From assembly GCF_016865255.1 (NCBI RefSeq), contig NZ_CP033381.1, positions 2,542,001-2,606,000 on the forward strand: DNA of 64,000 nt, read 5' to 3'. Source of the stretch: Methylomonas sp. LW13. Lineage in GTDB: Bacteria; Pseudomonadota; Gammaproteobacteria; Methylococcales; Methylomonadaceae. Shown here piece after piece: positions 63,125-64,000 of this stretch. Made by a program: the position numbers and the translations under genes. The notes beneath the pieces were generated by a model that saw nothing but the letters and a program-made list of their open reading frames with translations, searched no databases and was not told the DNA's origin. Each line of letters starts with the position of its first letter. Position 1 is the stretch's first letter.

Positions 63125-63179
63125 GAGCGGCTCCGGGCATGGTCTAAACTTGATCCGGTCTAACTAGAGAACTACAGCG

Positions 63180-64000
63180 ATGAGTGACGAAAAACGCCTA
63201 TCCACCACCCAACTGGCCAAATTACGCGGGGTGTCCCAAGAGCAAATGTTCGGGCAGTTGACTGCACTGGGCCTAATCGAAAAACAAGAAGACAAATGGC
63301 AGTTAACCGACGCAGGCAGTGCCGCCGGCGGTGTCTATCTAACCGGTAAATACGGCCAATACGTTGCCTGGCCGGAAGATTTTCAGTTGCCGAACGCGCC
63401 AAGCAAAGTCGATGCGCCGAAACTACTGACCGCCACTGTGCTCGGGCAACAATTCGAACTGCCGGCCAACAAAATGAACTACATCCTTTCAGAGCTCGGC
63501 TGGATCAAAAAAGGCTTGAAAGGCTGGCTGGTTACCGAGCAAGGCTTGGCGATGGGCGCCGAACAAGGCGAAGACAGCCGTTCCGGTATTCCTTACGTGC
63601 GCTGGCCGGAAAAGATCACCCGCAACCGCGCGCTGAAAGACAATGTCGATAACATGAAAGGCGTCGATAAACCCAAGACCGACACCGACAAAATGGACAG
63701 CTTCCGCCACAAATTCGAAGCCACCCACCGCACCACCGACGGCCACTTCGTGCGCTCCAAAGCAGAAATGTTGATCGACAATTGGCTGTACATGGCGGAA
63801 ATCGTCCACGCCTACGAACGAAAACTGCCGATCGAAGAAGAAATGTACTGCGACTTCTACATCCCCACCGGCAAGGTCTATATCGAATTCTGGGGCTACG
63901 ACAACGATGCTAAATACCAAGCCAGAAAACAGGAAAAACTCGCTATTTACCAGAAATACAATTTCAACTTGATTGAATTGACGGATAAGGACGTGTTGAA
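63180..64000 (+). CDS. Open-ended gene with winged-helix start and nuclease-like end, partial
   Basis: At least 273 codons from ATG 63180, running off the window without a stop. The N-terminus (STTQLAKLRGVSQEQMFGQL) looks like a winged-helix or SAP-like DNA-binding part; a second such unit (LLTATVLGQQFELPANKMNY) follows. The visible C-terminal part holds E in VRSKAEMLIDNWLY, D in MYCDFYIPTGKVYIEFWGYD and later lysines, a PD-(D/E)xK (Vsr-like) layout also seen in the helicase insert just upstream. It is 55 bases from the helicase stop and may be co-transcribed. Homologues carry varied names; the function is not known to me. Confidence 0.65.
   Translation, partial: MSDEKRLSTTQLAKLRGVSQEQMFGQLTALGLIEKQEDKWQLTDAGSAAGGVYLTGKYGQYVAWPEDFQLPNAPSKVDAPKLLTATVLGQQFELPANKMNYILSELGWIKKGLKGWLVTEQGLAMGAEQGEDSRSGIPYVRWPEKITRNRALKDNVDNMKGVDKPKTDTDKMDSFRHKFEATHRTTDGHFVRSKAEMLIDNWLYMAEIVHAYERKLPIEEEMYCDFYIPTGKVYIEFWGYDNDAKYQARKQEKLAIYQKYNFNLIELTDKDVL

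Noticed and set aside
63172..63920. Minus-strand ORFs at the right end
   Set aside because: They lie opposite a continuous plus-strand frame that has sensible composition and nuclease-like motifs; the minus-strand readings are Val/Phe-rich shadows.

Overview
The window looks like a chromosomal segment from a gammaproteobacterial methanotroph, most probably Methylomonas or a close relative. The basis is a full-length phosphoketolase, an MxaD-like periplasmic protein of the methanol-oxidation type, Feo iron transport, and Methylomonas-style intergenic repeats among ordinary gammaproteobacterial housekeeping genes. This placement is inference; no rRNA gene is present.

Layout. 0-7 kb: a NERD nuclease-like protein, a 0.7-kb repeat field with an inverted pair of 250-bp elements, a GNAT acetyltransferase, an EVE protein, and a 1271-residue PilZ-DUF1631-GGDEF-EAL protein whose GGDEF signature is lost. 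7-13.4 kb: housekeeping genes dnaQ, ppk1, cysM, rlmD, an L,D-transpeptidase and truA. 13.4-24.8 kb: the first half of an aryl-polyene (APE) type locus: aryl-acid ligase, halogenase-like flavoenzyme, ketosynthase, ApeP dehydratase, ketoreductase, second ketosynthase, chain-length-factor-like protein, ACP, COG4648 membrane protein, ApeI-like dehydratase, glycosyltransferase, LpxL-like acyltransferase, thioesterase and a BamE-like lipoprotein. 24.9-30 kb: a break holding a rhodanese lipoprotein, a polysaccharide deacetylase, an acyl-CoA-dehydrogenase-like flavoprotein, a YkgJ protein, a GNAT protein and a REP-associated (RAYT) transposase with its repeats, which has truncated a Tdi1-like immunity gene.

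30-41.5 kb: the second half of the biosynthetic locus. On the minus strand lie a stand-alone amino-acid adenylating enzyme, a condensation-domain-like protein, a carrier protein and an ICMT-like methyltransferase. On the plus strand lie an ACP, a second COG4648 protein, a LolA-like protein, an MMPL exporter, a third ketosynthase, a second chain-length-factor-like protein, a second BamE-like lipoprotein and a second halogenase-like flavoenzyme. The two halves look complementary: the first has the reductive cycle and acyl/sugar transfer, the second has export and lipid-carrier functions. The adenylation pocket, read by eye, resembles L-proline-activating enzymes of the PltF/RedM type, and the flavoprotein at 26-27 kb has PltE-like active-site features. 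The locus may therefore make a pyrrolyl or prolyl unit in addition to an aryl polyene. This is the most interesting hypothesis in the window.

41.7-46.2 kb: a membrane protein with a degenerate signal-peptidase-I fold and a MoxR-DUF58-DUF4129 set. 46.2-56.6 kb: phosphoketolase, feoABC behind a Fur-box-like site, a beta-propeller/MxaD-like pair, sbcB and an aspartate-type aminotransferase. 56.7-64 kb: tRNA-Leu(UAA) and an accessory region with hipBA (three evenly spaced operator palindromes), unknown genes, a decayed tyrosine recombinase, a UvrD-type helicase carrying a nuclease-like insert and zinc fingers, and an open-ended gene with a similar nuclease-like motif.
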